Positions 1 through 12,748 of a stretch of DNA of 64,000 bases are shown piece after piece; within the stretch, counting starts at the first letter, position 1; each line of letters opens with the position of its first letter. The stretch is taken from contig NW_020312788.1 of NCBI RefSeq assembly GCF_003265705.1, positions 1,928,405-1,992,404 of the forward strand. The letters run 5' to 3'. The position numbers and the translations under genes are program-made. The notes beneath the pieces are model-generated. The model searched no databases, was not told where the DNA came from, and was given only the letters and a program-made list of their open reading frames with translations. This DNA comes from Callorhinus ursinus (taxonomy: Eukaryota; Chordata; Mammalia; Carnivora; Otariidae).

Positions 1-204
1 GAAACTAGAACCCTGGCCAGGATCTCACCACTGTTAGAAAGATTTGACATGTTTCAGCCTGAGTTTTGGGCTGTTTCTTTAACATGATCAGATTGGTTGT
101 TGTTTTGAAAATCAGAGACATTTCTTTGATGCTCCATGTGTTCTATTGGGGTCCATGCAGATGTTTCCTAAGCAATTTTTTCACAATCTCAGCATGGTGA
201 AATG

Positions 205-395
205 AAGTGGGAAGAGTGTGGGATTTTAGAATTAGAGGATCTGGGTTTACTGCCATTTACTATGTGGGAAATTCAGGACAATGTACTCAACTCTTCAGGT
301 CAGTTTTCTTATCTGTAAAATGGGCACATATCTACCTTATAGGGTAGTTATGCCAGTTAAATGAGATGAGTGTGAAATGCTTTATGGATTGTGAG
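205..395 (+). repeat. MIR SINE
   Basis: The sequence follows the MIR core in the sense direction, with ctgggttt, then ttatctgtaaaatggg and tagggtagttatg. It is ancient and diverged, with approximate ends. Confidence 0.65.
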
Positions 396-594
396 GTCTT
401 ACATACATATTTTTATCCATCTTTATTAACCTCTTCAAGAATTTAACTTCTTTTTCAAACTTGAGAGGACACTATAGTATTTTTTTTCTTTTTAAACACT
501 AGTGGTTCTTTGATGCATCCATGCATGCTGGTATAACATTTTCGTGGCTACAACTTTACATATTAGTCTAGACACTTATGTTTGTAAATGATAG

Positions 595-1120
595 AAATCT
601 AAACTAAACTGCCTGGAGCCAAAAAGGAAGTTTATTGAAATACATAATTGAAAAGATACTGCTATTAGGTTGAACCATATGGGATTGCTGTTTCTCTAGA
701 CAGCCAAATACTGGCAATTTCTTTTGGCTCAACCTAATATAAAATGGGGGCTCAGACTATGTCAGGCTGATCTGGTTTCTCTATCTCCTGACTCTGAGAT
801 GAAGATTCTCAGATGTGTTCTTTAATGTTCTAAGATGGCTGTCAGTGGCTCCTGGAGCTACATATTTTCATGTTATGTCCATTGGGAAAGAGCAAGAGTT
901 TTTGTCTTAATTTTTCCTAGTAAAAGTCTCAGTTGCATCTTGGGCTCTCCTTAGGTCACAAACTCATCGGAGAACCAATCACTGTATCCATGGCATGAAG
1001 TGTGTCCATGGCTTAGGCTTGGGTCATATGCTTGGTCCCTGAAGTCATGGACTAAGGTTGGACTGCAGAGGGAAATTGGGGAGGGCTACCAGGTGAACAG
1101 AGGCTGGGCTGCAAAAACAA
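595..1120 (+). repeat. Old interspersed repeat, family not assigned
   Basis: It contains actgcctggagcc...aggaagtttattg, a TTATTGG-type motif, then a CT-rich part and gatggctgtcagtggctcc. The same arrangement recurs near 2710-2970 and 34205-34480, so the three look like copies of one mammalian repeat family I cannot name safely. A small mariner-like hairpin (665-737) is inserted in it. Confidence 0.45.
665..737. mobile_element. Mariner-like MITE hairpin
   Basis: This is a 73-bp element with imperfect terminal inverted repeats of about 26 bp. The left end begins ttaggttgaacca and the right end finishes tggctcaacctaa. It is bounded by TA on both sides (663-664 and 738-739), as expected for Tc1/mariner target duplication. 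Size and ends resemble the MADE-type mariner MITEs. The element has no coding capacity, and transcribed in LRP2 pre-mRNA it would fold as a hairpin. Confidence 0.7.
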
Positions 1121-2709
1121 CATGTGTCTAGGACACCTTATCAGGTAAAACCAACTGATGTTATTTTTATTTTATACATGATGACAGACTTACAAGGCTA
1201 TAGAAATTTCTCAAGGGCATGCAGTCCTGGGATAACTCAATGAATTGAAGGGGGAAAAGTATTGACAATATTAAGGCAAAAGACATGATGCTCTGTGTTC
1301 ATGTGATCATGTTGCAACTTTAAGTTTAGGAGAACAGGAGAAAGAAGGACTTCTCTAGAAGGTTTACTTGTAGCCTAAAGGATTCTTATTTGGACCAGAC
1401 TTGTGATGGACAGGAAAGTTCTGGAGAATGAGCTAAAAGAACAGAGTACAGGAGCTCTTGAGTACATTGTATGATTTCATTTTTCAGGGAATCCTAGGTC
1501 CTTTTTCCTTTCCCAACTAACTCTGCTCTCTTGTTTATATTCTTTTTTTTTTTCTTCTTGTTTATATTCTTAAGACTTTGTCCCTTTTCCAGGCAGGAGG
1601 CCTTGGCTCTGAGAATGGGGTGGAAAGAAAGAAGAGAGGAGGGTTTGGAGACATATGAAAATGCTTCTATGGAGACAGACTACATCTTGGTGCAAATCCA
1701 AGGGTCTTTAGCATTTAACCTGAGGACTGCTTCTGTAAGTGGTAGAGCAGGTGTCTTTCACACCTCCCTGGATTAATTTAGAAATGCCAAATATATGCGC
1801 ACTCTGCCAATGGTTATTTTGCTCGTCTATAAGTCTTATTCTAATAGCATGTGCTGAGAAACTAGAAACATTGTCATTCTAAAAGTAAGATGGGTACTTC
1901 TGACTTAGGACAGTGCCAAAACACAATGCAAGGAAATAATAAGTCTCTCCAAGAAAAGTGACAGGTTAGACAATGTGAAGTTTCATGTTGAAAGCTCTAT
2001 GCTTTTAGTCATTAGCCCTCAGGTCATGCCTGACCCCCAAGGTTATTGGGAACAGGGAGAAATGAATGAAAGGAGGAAATGTAATTACCATTCTGTGCAT
2101 TGAAAAGTTAAGCCACTGTTACCATGGATACAATGGCTTGTTTATTGTCCAGATCTTGAGATCCAAGTTTGTAAGCAATACCAGAGGTCTCCTTTAAGTT
2201 TATGTACTCTCAGTCAATAACACATGAAGATTCTTTCTTAGTAACTTTGACAATAAGTCTTTACTCACTGATCTACTGATTGACATTAAGTAACAACATA
2301 CCTACTTTTGACGGTCCAGCAGGTGTTAGGGAAATGTGAAAAAGGAGAAGGGGAAGAAGACAGTAGCTACAATTAGGTTATGCTAGACTTTCTTGAATTC
2401 CCATATAAAAACATCCTGTCCTGTCGTGTCAGAGATTTGCTTGTCACTTTGGGCCCAATTTTTGGTTTTTATCTCATTAACAAGGAGAAGCTTTGCTGAG
2501 TAAAGGCTAAAAAATCAAAATCATTTAATTCATAGGAAAATCCTCAAATAAAGTTGAATTTAAGAATGGAAGTTTTTTTTTTTTAATCTGAAATATGTCA
2601 ATCTTACCCACATTATAATCTCATTAAAGGAGAGGAGAAGATGTCAGCATGTGCTTCCACACTGGTTTAATTCTGATGTGGGGAAGGGTGTGGAGCATAC
2701 TTTTTGCTG

Positions 2710-2970
2710 TGAGAAACCAGAAACTGAAAACCTACCTCAAACCAGCTTAAACAATAAGGGGTATTTATTGGCTCATATTAAATAGAAAATTCTGAGGCAG
2801 AGTGGGGTTCAGGTGAGGTGCAGTCAGGGCTCCAGTTCTCTTCCTTTGTGTTTTTCTTGACTCCACTCTCTTCTAGGTTTCAGCTTTGTTTTTAGTCTGG
2901 CTTCCCCTATTGTTATATTATAGCTGCCAGAGCAAATGGGGCTACATGTTTCCTTGACCATATCTAGGGG
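2710..2970 (+). repeat. Second copy of the unassigned old repeat
   Basis: It carries cagcttaaacaataaggggtatttattggctca followed by a CT-rich segment with ctccactctc and agctgccagagc. It is similar in layout to the copies at 595-1120 and 34205-34480. Confidence 0.45.
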
Positions 2971-3074
2971 CAATTCACCTGTGAGAAATTTGGTTATGTT
3001 CTCAAAAGCATTATTTCATTATGACTTACAGAATGCTATAATTTCTAGAGACCCTAGATAGAAGTCAACTAGCT

Positions 3075-3226
3075 CACCCAACTTGGTATATCATCAGAAT
3101 CACCTAGGGAGCTTTTTTCTTCAACCAGAACCTGTACTTACTCAATCAGGTTTATGGGCATCTGTTTTTAAAGAGTTTCCAGTTGATTCTGAAGGGGCAG
3201 ACAATTTGGGAACAACTGATCTAGGT
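3075..3226. mobile_element. hAT-type non-autonomous DNA transposon (MER20/MER58-like)
   Basis: The left part reads catcagaatcacctagggagctttt. The right part is its rough inverse, with aagagtttccagttgattctgaagg and then gggaacaactgatct. This self-complementary layout is typical of mammalian hAT-Charlie MITEs. The family name is uncertain. Confidence 0.55.
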
Positions 3227-3514
3227 AGCCTCTCATTTTTTTAGTTTTGTAACTAAAGGTGTACTAGCGTGCCACTGTAAATTTCTTCCAGTGGTAGTTA
3301 AAATACACTTTGTTAAATCCGTACTTTCTTTTGGATGGGGATGTTACAAGGTAGTAAGAAGGAAAACTAGTCTTTTACATCTAGTACTGCCCCCATTCCT
3401 GGCCATCTCCTTTCCTGGCCAACATGACAGTCTCTCCCTAGAGCCACTGTTTGTGTCTTAATTGTGTTCTTTGCTCTTCCCCTGGACACCCTTGAAGTCC
3501 TTCCTTCCACTCTA

Positions 3515-3562
3515 AGAACCTTAGATTCTTTGAGCTGAAGAACCTTAGATTCTTTGAGCTGA
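3515..3562. repeat. 24-bp perfect tandem duplication
   Basis: The unit starting agaaccttagattctttgag occurs twice in direct succession (3515-3538 and 3539-3562) with no mismatch. This suggests a recent duplication. Confidence 0.9.
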
Positions 3563-4269
3563 AGAGCTATTGGAGGTCTTCTAATCCTTTCTCACCCAAA
3601 TCAGACATATTTCTCTATAACCACTGTAATCTCTCTCCTCCAATTTATCCCAGAGTATCCCGACAGAGCCTGCTGGCATCTAAAGCAGCCATCTATCCCA
3701 TGGTTGGAATGTGAGTGTCAGAAAACCTTGCAGCTCATTTCTTTTACATTCTAAGTCCAATTCTTTGTTGACCCCACTGGGACTTAGAGTCCGTGATCCT
3801 ACCACCTTTACACTGTCCCTTAAATCCTGCATTTATTTATTTCCTCAGCTTATATTTTTATGACTCAACATTAACATCACTTCCTTGCCTATACAGCCAG
3901 CAGTCTGGCCCCTTTGTCTTGCTCTCCTGTGTTCTGCAAAAGCCCAGTCCTGGTTAAATCTAATAGGCCACATCTGCATTGCTGTAGCTGAATGTGGCAG
4001 AAGAAAAACACAAAACTATGTTGACTGGTCTCACCATAAATTTATGAAACTAATCTCAACCTCAGACTTGCTTCCTGGCTAGGCCATTTGCTTTCCTACT
4101 TCCTTACATCTCCTCTTTCTTCAAACTTCCAACACCACCTGCTCAGATGACATTGCTTCTTATAAATGTGAAAACAGAAGCTGTCAGAAGAGAACTCCAC
4201 AAGCTCCCGTAACTCAGCCATCATCACCTGCGTGCATTCTGTCCATATATTCTATCTTCCCTCCTGTTA

Positions 4270-6165
4270 TTGTGGATGAAGTTTCCATGCTCTGAAGTTC
4301 AAACAGTTCATTCATGTTTTGGATTGAATTCTGTCTCATCTCTCACTAACTGTCTCCTCTCTTTTCCCCACATTCCTTTCTATCACCCTATTTTCTCTGT
4401 TCCTCTTTATGGCAAAATTCCTTCCCAGATTGGTCCATATCCACTGCAGTTTCTCTCCTCCAATTTTTCTCAAATCCATACCATTCAAGTTTTTGCTCCC
4501 ACTTTTGATAGTTAACGTCTTTTGCCATGGTCAATAATGATCTCCATGCTGTTAAATCCAATAATCCATTCTCAATTCTTGTTTTATTGAACTGATCAAC
4601 AGCATCGGACACAGTGTATCCTGCCTTTCTCCACGAAACACGTAATTTGGCTTTTAAGAAACCACATTCTCCCGATTTCCATCTTCCCTTGCTGGCCTCT
4701 GCTTGCTATCTTTTTGGTATCTCATGCTTGTTCCTGTCCATCTCCCTGACTACTTTTCATTTCTATGTACACTACTTCTTTGGAGACTCATCCTGTCTCA
4801 TGGCTTTACCATCTCTATGTTGACAACTTCTAAATTTATGAATCGAATCCAGACCAATCCCCTAAACTCCAGACCCAAAAATCCAACTGTTTATTTGACA
4901 TATCCACCTGGTTGTTTTAATAGTCATCTTAGACTATGTCCAAAACTGAACTCCAGATCTTCACAATGCCCTAAACCTGCTTTCTACATAGACTTTTCCA
5001 TCTTAGTAAATGGCTGGTCCATCCTTGCTCAGATTCCAAACCTTGGACTCTGCTTTGACTCCTTTTTTTCTTTTATACCTCACATCCAATCCATCAGAAA
5101 ATCCCATTGTTTTAATCTTCAGAATGTATCTGGAATCCAATCACCTTTCACCATGTTTTTTGCTACCCCACTGATCCAAGTCATAGTCAACTCTTACTTA
5201 GATTATTGCAATAACTTCCTTACTGGTCATCCTGCTTCCCTTCTGTCCATCTTCTGTCTACTCTCAACACCTGTTTAGAACATCAGTCAGATCATGTTAC
5301 TCCTCTGTTCAGAAGCCCCAATGGCTTCTGTTACACACAAGTTTGGTTGTCCAGAAATAGACACTGATGTTGATTAAGATCATTACCTTTGAAGAGAAAG
5401 GAGGAAGCAGGAATGGCAGAGGAAGAAGTTAAACTGTGAGAAGGCCTCAGTCAACCTAGTGGGGCATCTCTGGAGCAAGAGTTGGCTATGAGTGTTCTGA
5501 GTCAGGCTGAAATGGTCTTCTGCGGTTACTAGATGTGGCCTGCCCCAGTAAGGGCATGACCTTGGGCAAGGTGCCTTTCTTTAACTGAGGTGGATGCCAA
5601 AGGAGCTGAGTGAATGTAGAAAGTCCTTGAAGGGGCCTTTTGATGACCTAGCTGTGGGTCTACCATCTCTTCCCATCTCAGAGTCAGAGTCCAAATCCTT
5701 ATAGTGGCCTACCGTTCCCTAACCATTTGGCCTTCACATCACTTCCCTGACCTCACATCCTTCTCCTCTCCCCCACTCACAGTGCTGTAGGCATGGGGAT
5801 AATTTTTGCCCCCTCCCCCACAATATAGTACCTTACAGCTTCTGTACTAGTTTCTCTTTCTGAACATTCTTGCCTCAGATTGTGCATGACTTGCTCCTTG
5901 CCTCCTACAGGTCTTTGCTCGTAGGTCACCTTCTCAGTGTGGTCTTCTCCAATTCTTTCCTGATTAACTCTTCATTGTGCTTAGCATCATCTGACATAAT
6001 GTATGTGACTTATTTATTTATTTACTTTTGTCTTTCCTTCTCTAATATCTCAATTTCATGAGGGCGGGGATTTTTTTTTTTAAATCTCTTTTGTTTATTG
6101 ATTTATTCCTAGTATCCAGAATCGGGCTAAATAAATAAATATAAGTTGAACGAATGGATAAATGT
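4270..6165 (+). mobile_element. LINE L2 fragment with decayed reverse-transcriptase region
   Basis: The order follows the 3' half of L2. It starts with the segment around ttaaatccaat (about 4550), then gatcaacagcatcggacac. The RT YADD region follows near 4820, decayed to tatgttgacaac (YVDN). Next come the segment ending cttagattattgcaataacttcc and the 3' tail with ggtctttgctcgtaggtcacc and tgagggcggggattt, then an ataaataaat-rich end near 6150. About 5335-5640 does not fit and looks like an insertion or a diverged part. A 191-residue open stretch (4703-5278) is the RT C-terminal remnant, not a host gene. Confidence 0.75.
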
Positions 6166-6959
6166 CATCATGGACTCTCAAGTTAAGAAGGGGCGTCGTC
6201 AGCTCCTGGCCATGTCACTGGTCTTGCCAGCTCTTAATTCCCCCAGGCTCCTGGGGGCCCCATCGAAGACCCAATAGAGAAAAAAATTGCTATCTCTATC
6301 AAACAAGTGGCTTAGCAACGCTGTTTCTCTCCATTTGACTCTCCCCTTTCCTCCGCCTCGCTGACCCCCAACTACTGATGATTCCCAATGCATTTGAGAG
6401 TAGCTGATTCTGCATCAGTCTCTCTAACTTTTCTCACTTTAACTGAGACACTTGGTTACCCTGTGAGAATCCCTTGTACATACAGAATGGGTCATTCTGC
6501 TAGTTTTAGGACAGATTTGATACAGTAGCTTTTACACAAAGATAAGGCAAAGTTTTTAGACATTATGTTAGTGGACTGTCATTCTGTGTTTAAACAACAC
6601 AAAAGAAAGCTGTCTGAGACCACAGCACAGTGAAAACAGCCTTGATCAGACAAAAGGGCCTCTTTGAAGAGGGGAGTGGTTTCCCAACTCAGGGAGGCGG
6701 CATGGACTATGGTGGAAAGAACATCACATGTCAAGCCAGGACATTCATGGATCTTGTTCCTGACGAATGAAGGAAAAATGGGCTCAACCAAAGAAGGCCC
6801 AGACTACTGAAAAATGCCCATGGCTGCTTGTCCTGTGGGCACATTTCTCATTCCAGATCCCATTCTTTTGAGGACTCCATATGCCACCATGACCAAATAA
6901 GTTAGAGGCAGAGGAATGGCTCAGTTACATGCATAAATGGGTAGTGATGTTGCAGAAAT

Positions 6960-7170
6960 GATACAGATAAATATTTTGGAGTGCTTACATGTCTGACACT
7001 ATCCTAAGGGTTTTATAGGTATTAATTTATCTCCCTCTTCATTAACAATCTGAATTTATGGATAAAGGGCCAAGGCAGACAGGTATGATAATTTGCCTAA
7101 AGCCATCCAATTACTAAGTGGTGGAACCAAGATTTGAACCCAAAGCCCTCACTCTTACATATTGTGACTG
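6960..7170 (-). repeat. MIR SINE, antisense
   Basis: The MIR reverse complement is readable: tttatggataaagg, then ttgcctaaagcc, actaagtggtggaaccaagatttgaaccc. It is diverged, with approximate ends. Confidence 0.65.
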
Positions 7171-7393
7171 TGGATAAGTAGGAGCAAGTGGAAGGTAGTG
7201 CCTCTGTACACAAGCAAACAAAGCCTCTTTTAATGGTTCATGTTATGTTAAGATGAACTCATTTCGGAAGCTTGTGCCTTTGCAACCCCAAAGTGGACAT
7301 TTCTGTGTTACTTTGGCAGTCATTCATTCAGTACGTGTTGATCAAGCCTTCTGCTTCAGGCATGATGTAACTAGTTATATCAGAGGATACAGA

Positions 7394-7548
7394 GGGGTGC
7401 CTGGGTGGCTCAGTCACTTAAGAATCTGATTTTGGCTCAGGTCATGATCTCAGGGTCTGTGCTAGGCATGGAGCCTGCTTAAGATTCTCTCTCTCTCTCT
7501 TCCTCTGTCCCCGCCTCCTGCTCACTTTCTTTCTTAAAAAAAAAAAAG
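7394..7548 (+). mobile_element. Carnivore tRNA-derived SINE, sense
   Basis: The head ggggtgcctgggtggctcag is followed by ggtcatgatctcagggt, gagcctgcttaagattctc, a CT-rich segment and a final A run. It is of the older subfamily (gcttaagattctctctct). It appears to sit inside an L2-like antisense fragment (about 7318-7620), and no clean target duplication was found. Confidence 0.9.
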
Positions 7549-9265
7549 GAATGGAGAGATTCCTGTGACATAGGCCTGTCCAAAAGAGCTTACTGTTCAG
7601 AAGAGTACATTTCTATTTTAACCACTTTTCCCTCTATACTGTGTAGGTACCCATTGATTCTTGCCTGCTGGCTTCCTCCTCTGCTACCATTCCTTATCTG
7701 GCAATATTCTCTTCTCTATAATTACTTACCTTTTAACTCAAAAGATGACACCCAATTCGAGAGTTCTAGTCTAACTTCCTTTTAGGGATGGCAGTGAAGT
7801 ACAGATTTAAAGGTTGCTGTTTTTTAATATCAGTGGAAAAAATTCTTACTAAGTTCTCTTATTCAACATCCTAGAACAAAGTAATGAACAACCAAGTGAG
7901 AATGGAGTCTCTATATATCTGAGGAGGCAGCTGTTGTAGGGATGTGGAAGGCATTTGCCTATGGGCTCTGGAGGTGCTGAAAGGTCTCTTGGCCCCCAAG
8001 CATCTCTCACCCTGGCCAAAGATGTCTGCTCTGTCACCATCACAACCAGTGCTTTGGAATAAGACATTGTTTCCCCCCTGAAACTAATGTTTATCCCTGT
8101 AGGGTAAAGGACTTAGTTGAGATAGCAATGCACAGTAAAAGTTTGCTAGAGCAAGGTTCAGTGAGAACGAGACCCAAAGCTTGTATGTTTTGATGGGGGA
8201 GGAAGAAAGGAAGAAGCTGCCAGAAGGTGAGAGAGAGTCTTGAAATTCAGGAGTCAACTTCATCTCTTAATTGGGTTGCCTAAATCAGCTTTTCTAGAAA
8301 ACAAATGTATTATTGCTTGTGCCTTTTCTTAGGATGACTTTATGGGGAATTTCTGCTGTGAAACTATCAAATAGATTTCAAAGATAGAACTTCTTACCTT
8401 CTAGTATGGCTCTCCTTCCTCAAGTTAGCTCTAGTTGAAATAGGATTGTTAGGAAAAAAGAAGAGGTTGACCCTAAAAGCAGCAAAGCTGTAAGACTCTA
8501 TCAGTCATTCCTTAGGGATTCATCAGTGCCGGGTAAGATGGAGAGGAGGCTTTTGGATTTAATGTACAAGGTAGTTAAACTTTTTCTAGGCCATAATGAT
8601 GAGTATTGATAGGAAATTCTGGTTTTGTTCTCAGTATGTAATTAATAAAAAGAGCTTGCAAATGAGTGAGGTACAATACACATATGTTCTCAAGTTAAAT
8701 TGCTAAATGGTTAATTTTTATGTACCAAAACTCTGAATTTTTTTTCCAGTTCACTTCTGCCATAAAAATTTACCTCTTCCCTAATATTTGGTGCAGTGAG
8801 GTGTTGAAAGAATTTGCAAAGTAATCATTGGAAGCAGAGATTCTGGAGAAAAACAAAATGCATGGTTTAAAAATTGAACGTACTAACTGGAAGACAGTGA
8901 AAGTTAGATGATTCTCGCTGTAAATAATTAAACCCAGCAGTGCAGACAAGAGAAAATGTGGGACTTGAGCTAAGCAGGGTGCATCTTGTATTGAATGCTT
9001 TTACTTCCCTGTAAGGGAAATCAAAGAGCTCTTTAATAGTTGTTGCTGATTGTGAATATGTGCAACAAAATCCTACTGTAATCCAGATTTATTTTTCAAA
9101 CACTCCACTATGATGGAAGGAATGAAAAAGTGAGGGAAGGGGAACGGTGTTTTGCTCTGTTTCCCTTTAGCAAGTCTAAGCGTGATTTGTCACGGTGACC
9201 TGAGACTTTGGTTCCCTCCAGAGCCCTCTTGCACTAAGGGTGCATTGGCAGATCAAAGACAATTG

Positions 9266-9285
9266 CCCCCCCGCCCCCCGCCCCC
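9266..9285 (-). other. Potential G-quadruplex motif
   Basis: C runs of 7, 6 and 5 are separated by single G residues. The complementary strand therefore has G runs with one-base loops; splitting the run of seven gives four G-triplets. It lies in non-repeat intron 1 sequence. Confidence 0.45.
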
Positions 9286-9524
9286 GAGAGAAGCAGTGCA
9301 TCTACTAATTGAGCACTGGATAGCCACAAGAAACATGAGGTGTATTCTTTCTGATCTTCTCTGACAATGTTGGTTTTCTTAGACTCCTCCCAGCCCCCTT
9401 TTTTATTGAGGTGTGTGGGGTGAGTGGTTGGCCTTAATTTTTCTCTCTGTAAAAAAGGGAATAAGGTTTCACAATTTCACAGAAGTGGGCTTGAATATTG
9501 GCATTATGAAGTGCTTTGTTTTTT

Positions 9525-9690
9525 TAAAAAAATTAACATAGACTAAAATGGACTTTGTGTAGTATACAGTTCTATCAATTTTAATACATGAATATATTTG
9601 TGTAACCACCACCACAATCAAGATTAGAACAGCTGAGTAATACCGTGCCCCCGCCCCCATTCCCTCACACTATTTCTTTGTGATCACACC
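9525..9690 (-). repeat. Old L1-like fragment
   Basis: The stretch with gtgtaaccaccaccacaatc followed by aagattagaaca resembles a segment common in old mammalian L1 3' regions. It is short and diverged. Confidence 0.35.
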
Positions 9691-11293
9691 CTCCAAATAA
9701 GTTTTGAAATTAATTTTTTGAAAACTCGCTTTTTCATAAGAAAGTTTCAATTGCCTTTTTGATTTGTTCATTTTTATTCAAAAAGTGTTCTTAGCTTATT
9801 TTTTGAAGTAATTAAAAATGACACGGATGGTAAGGTTGCAAGGCTGCTTTTTCTTTATTATAAAAGGAAAAAACTCTGGAAAGAGGGCAGCTCTCTCAGG
9901 ATAGCTATATTAAAAAAAAAAAAAAAACACCAAAAAACCCAAACTTGGCTTGTTGCTAGATTGGAATCTGCAAAGAAAACATGCTCAAGAAATCTCCCTT
10001 GAAGGGGGGAAAGAAGTTTATTTTTTATTTAACGATTTACCCCTTGACACCTGGGAAATGATTAGTTGATGTTTTCAAAGAAGATTAAGTCAGTGTGGTT
10101 AATTAACTGTGGTAATCAGGTGACTCAAATCAATTAACTCCTTGTTAACAATTTCCATCAATTTTGTAAATAAATGACTAAATCAGTAAATTGTACTCTT
10201 GAGATTAAAGGCTATTTCCTGATTTATTTTATTGATGACAAATTAGAGATTTTTCTCCTTCTCATCTCATTTTCTCCCTGCCAACCTTACTTTTACAAAT
10301 GAGAACTCTCAAGGTAGCTGTATTTTGGAGGAACACACCAGGGTAACTTTTGATATATGGCTTTAAAGAAAAGTCAGGCTGAACGACACCTTTGCTCCTT
10401 CAGATTTTGAAAGAATCATTTAGGGAAATTGAATAAGTAAATGTGTACATAATAACATTAAGGGAGAATGCGAGTAGCAAATGATCGAACTCACTTTAGG
10501 ATAAGCTCTTAGTTTTAAGTTCTTCAATTTTTTATTTTCATTCCTTTTTCTAAGTTAAAACTGAATGATAGGTATAACAAGATCAAACAGTTTGGCTTTT
10601 AGCTGGAAGTAACCGTTAATGGATATCTTAGGTGCTCTATTTAAAGGAAATTTATATAAATCTTGGGATTTATCGATTGTATTAATCTGTAAAACTTGAT
10701 TGCAGTTTTAAAACATAGAAATATACAACTAAATGTTGTTCTTAGAATCTTTATAATTGAAAATTCTCTTCCCCGCTTTCATGATTTTGTTGTCTTGGTC
10801 TTCAATGAAACAAATGAGCTGGAACATTAAAAAATGATCCCTCCCCCGTGCCTTTAAATATGCTATTACATTTTCTGAAAGGCGTTGAATATTCTGGGGA
10901 TTTGCACTGTAGGACAGATGATTTAGGGTTGCTTAGGATCGCTTCAAAAAGGAATATTTAGCATCTTGAATAAGTTCTGAGGAACTAGTACATATTTGCA
11001 AAAAATTCTATGCTAAAATAACCCACATTTTATAAAGAGAAAATTCTTACAGTTTCCTTGAAGGTACAGAAGGTAGCCTAAATTGTGGGAATGAACTGAA
11101 GCCGGTGATACAAACTTAAATCTCTGGCTGCTAAGTAAAACTTTGGGCTCTTCTTACTACTATAGAAGCTCTCTGACCATGCCCCCACTGCCCCTTCTCC
11201 GCCTACCCAAGGATCCTTAATCTCAAGTGCCTACCCTGGACATGGTTATCTGTGGCCAAATCCTTTCTGGTGCTGGGACACTGCCTGGTGTTG

Positions 11294-11485
11294 GAGTTCG
11301 GAGATTTAGCTTGGTCACTTTCCAGATGTGTACCCCTGGGCCACTTGATGTCTCTGAGCTTCAGTTTCCTTGGACTATACAATAGGTGTTAGTAATTTCT
11401 CTCCTGCAGGCTCCTGAGAATATTTAAAGGACATTGTGAACATGTAAGGTCTTGGCACTTGGTGAGCATTCAGTAAACATTTGGC
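11294..11485 (+). repeat. MIR SINE
   Basis: MIR order in the sense direction: gggccacttgatgtctctgagc, ttcagtttcctt, then ctcctgagaatatttaaaggac and cttggcacttggtgagcattcagtaaac. Confidence 0.65.
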
Positions 11486-12164
11486 CCCACAGGGAGCCTG
11501 GTGTGAAATCATTCATAGTTGACCAGCTCTTGGTTAGGTCAGTGCAGCGGAACAGCCACCATGCTGTGGTCTTTTGAAATAAAGGAACCACTTGTCAAAT
11601 ACTCTATCCATAGAACTTGCTGGGGAAAAATGTAGCCTTTTTTTTTTTTTTAAAGGAGGTGAAACTATGAGACAAGGAAGCATTAGAAGATAGGCCTTAT
11701 AACCTGCCTTTCTACCCCAAGAACGTTTGGTTCTTCACTTCTCAGGTCTTCAAAGCACAGATTGAAAGTGTCATGTTACAGAAAATTTCAAACTCCTGAA
11801 TGGATCCAATATTTCCATTTCATGTGTTATGTATATGCTTCCTGCAAACCTGGTCCCATGCAGAGTTTATTGGTAAGGTCTTAATTTTGAGCATAGAATG
11901 ATGGAACCAGGAGGCTAAGTAGAGTCAGGTGTGTCCTCTGGTCAAAGAGAAGAATTTCTAGGGGGAAGAGTATATTTTAAGGTGAACACTTGGCTTTGTG
12001 AGGGGTTTTAGGCAGAATGTGTAAGAATCACAATTAATGATGTGTTTTTTCTTTTATAATAGTTTTCTTTTTATTGCATGAAACTAGAGCAAGATCAGTG
12101 AGAAGTTCAAGGGAGTGAGAAAGCTATTAGTCTATCTAGATTTGATTGATAATCGGTGAATATT

Positions 12165-12610
12165 GTCGTTAATATATTTTTTCCACAGACATTTAACTGA
12201 GGTCCTATTGTGCCTATAAGTGGAGACACAGTTGGAGAAAACATGTAAATAAACAATTGTGCTACATGGCAGCGACAGGTGCTATAATAGAGGTTTGGGA
12301 GCACAGGAAAGGAGTGATGAAGTCAAGTAGGCCTGAGGGGGCCAGGAGCCAAGGAAGATCACAAAGATAGCTCTTTGAACTGAGTCTTGAGGAGGCTGTG
12401 TCAGCAGGAGATGGAATTGGAAGAGTGGAGTCTTGTAAGACTGTGGAGGACTTCCTATGTCAAGAAGTTTGGTACCTTTGAAGAAATGTAAGGTGGGAAG
12501 TGCAATGATCTGACTTTTGTTCTGTAGAGATAATGCTTGCTGCAGTGAGGGAAAGCAGATCAACCAGCTAAGTTAGAGGACAGATGATGAGGGTGGAACT
12601 AAACTTGTGG
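12165..12610 (-). repeat. L2-like LINE fragment, antisense
   Basis: It reads like the reverse complement of the L2 3' end: acaggtgctataatag, then tgaactgagtcttgagg and aatgcttgctgcagtgag. It is diverged. Short open frames in this interval are chance frames. Confidence 0.45.
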
Positions 12611-12748
12611 ACCAGGAGGTGATGAGAAGGGTAGAGAGCCACCATGAAATATAGAGAAAGCTTTTATTTGTGGCTCTCTTTGATAATTCCTATTATTTGT
12701 TTTATAAGTTGAGATGCTTTATCTATGGGAATATTAGACATGTCTTTT

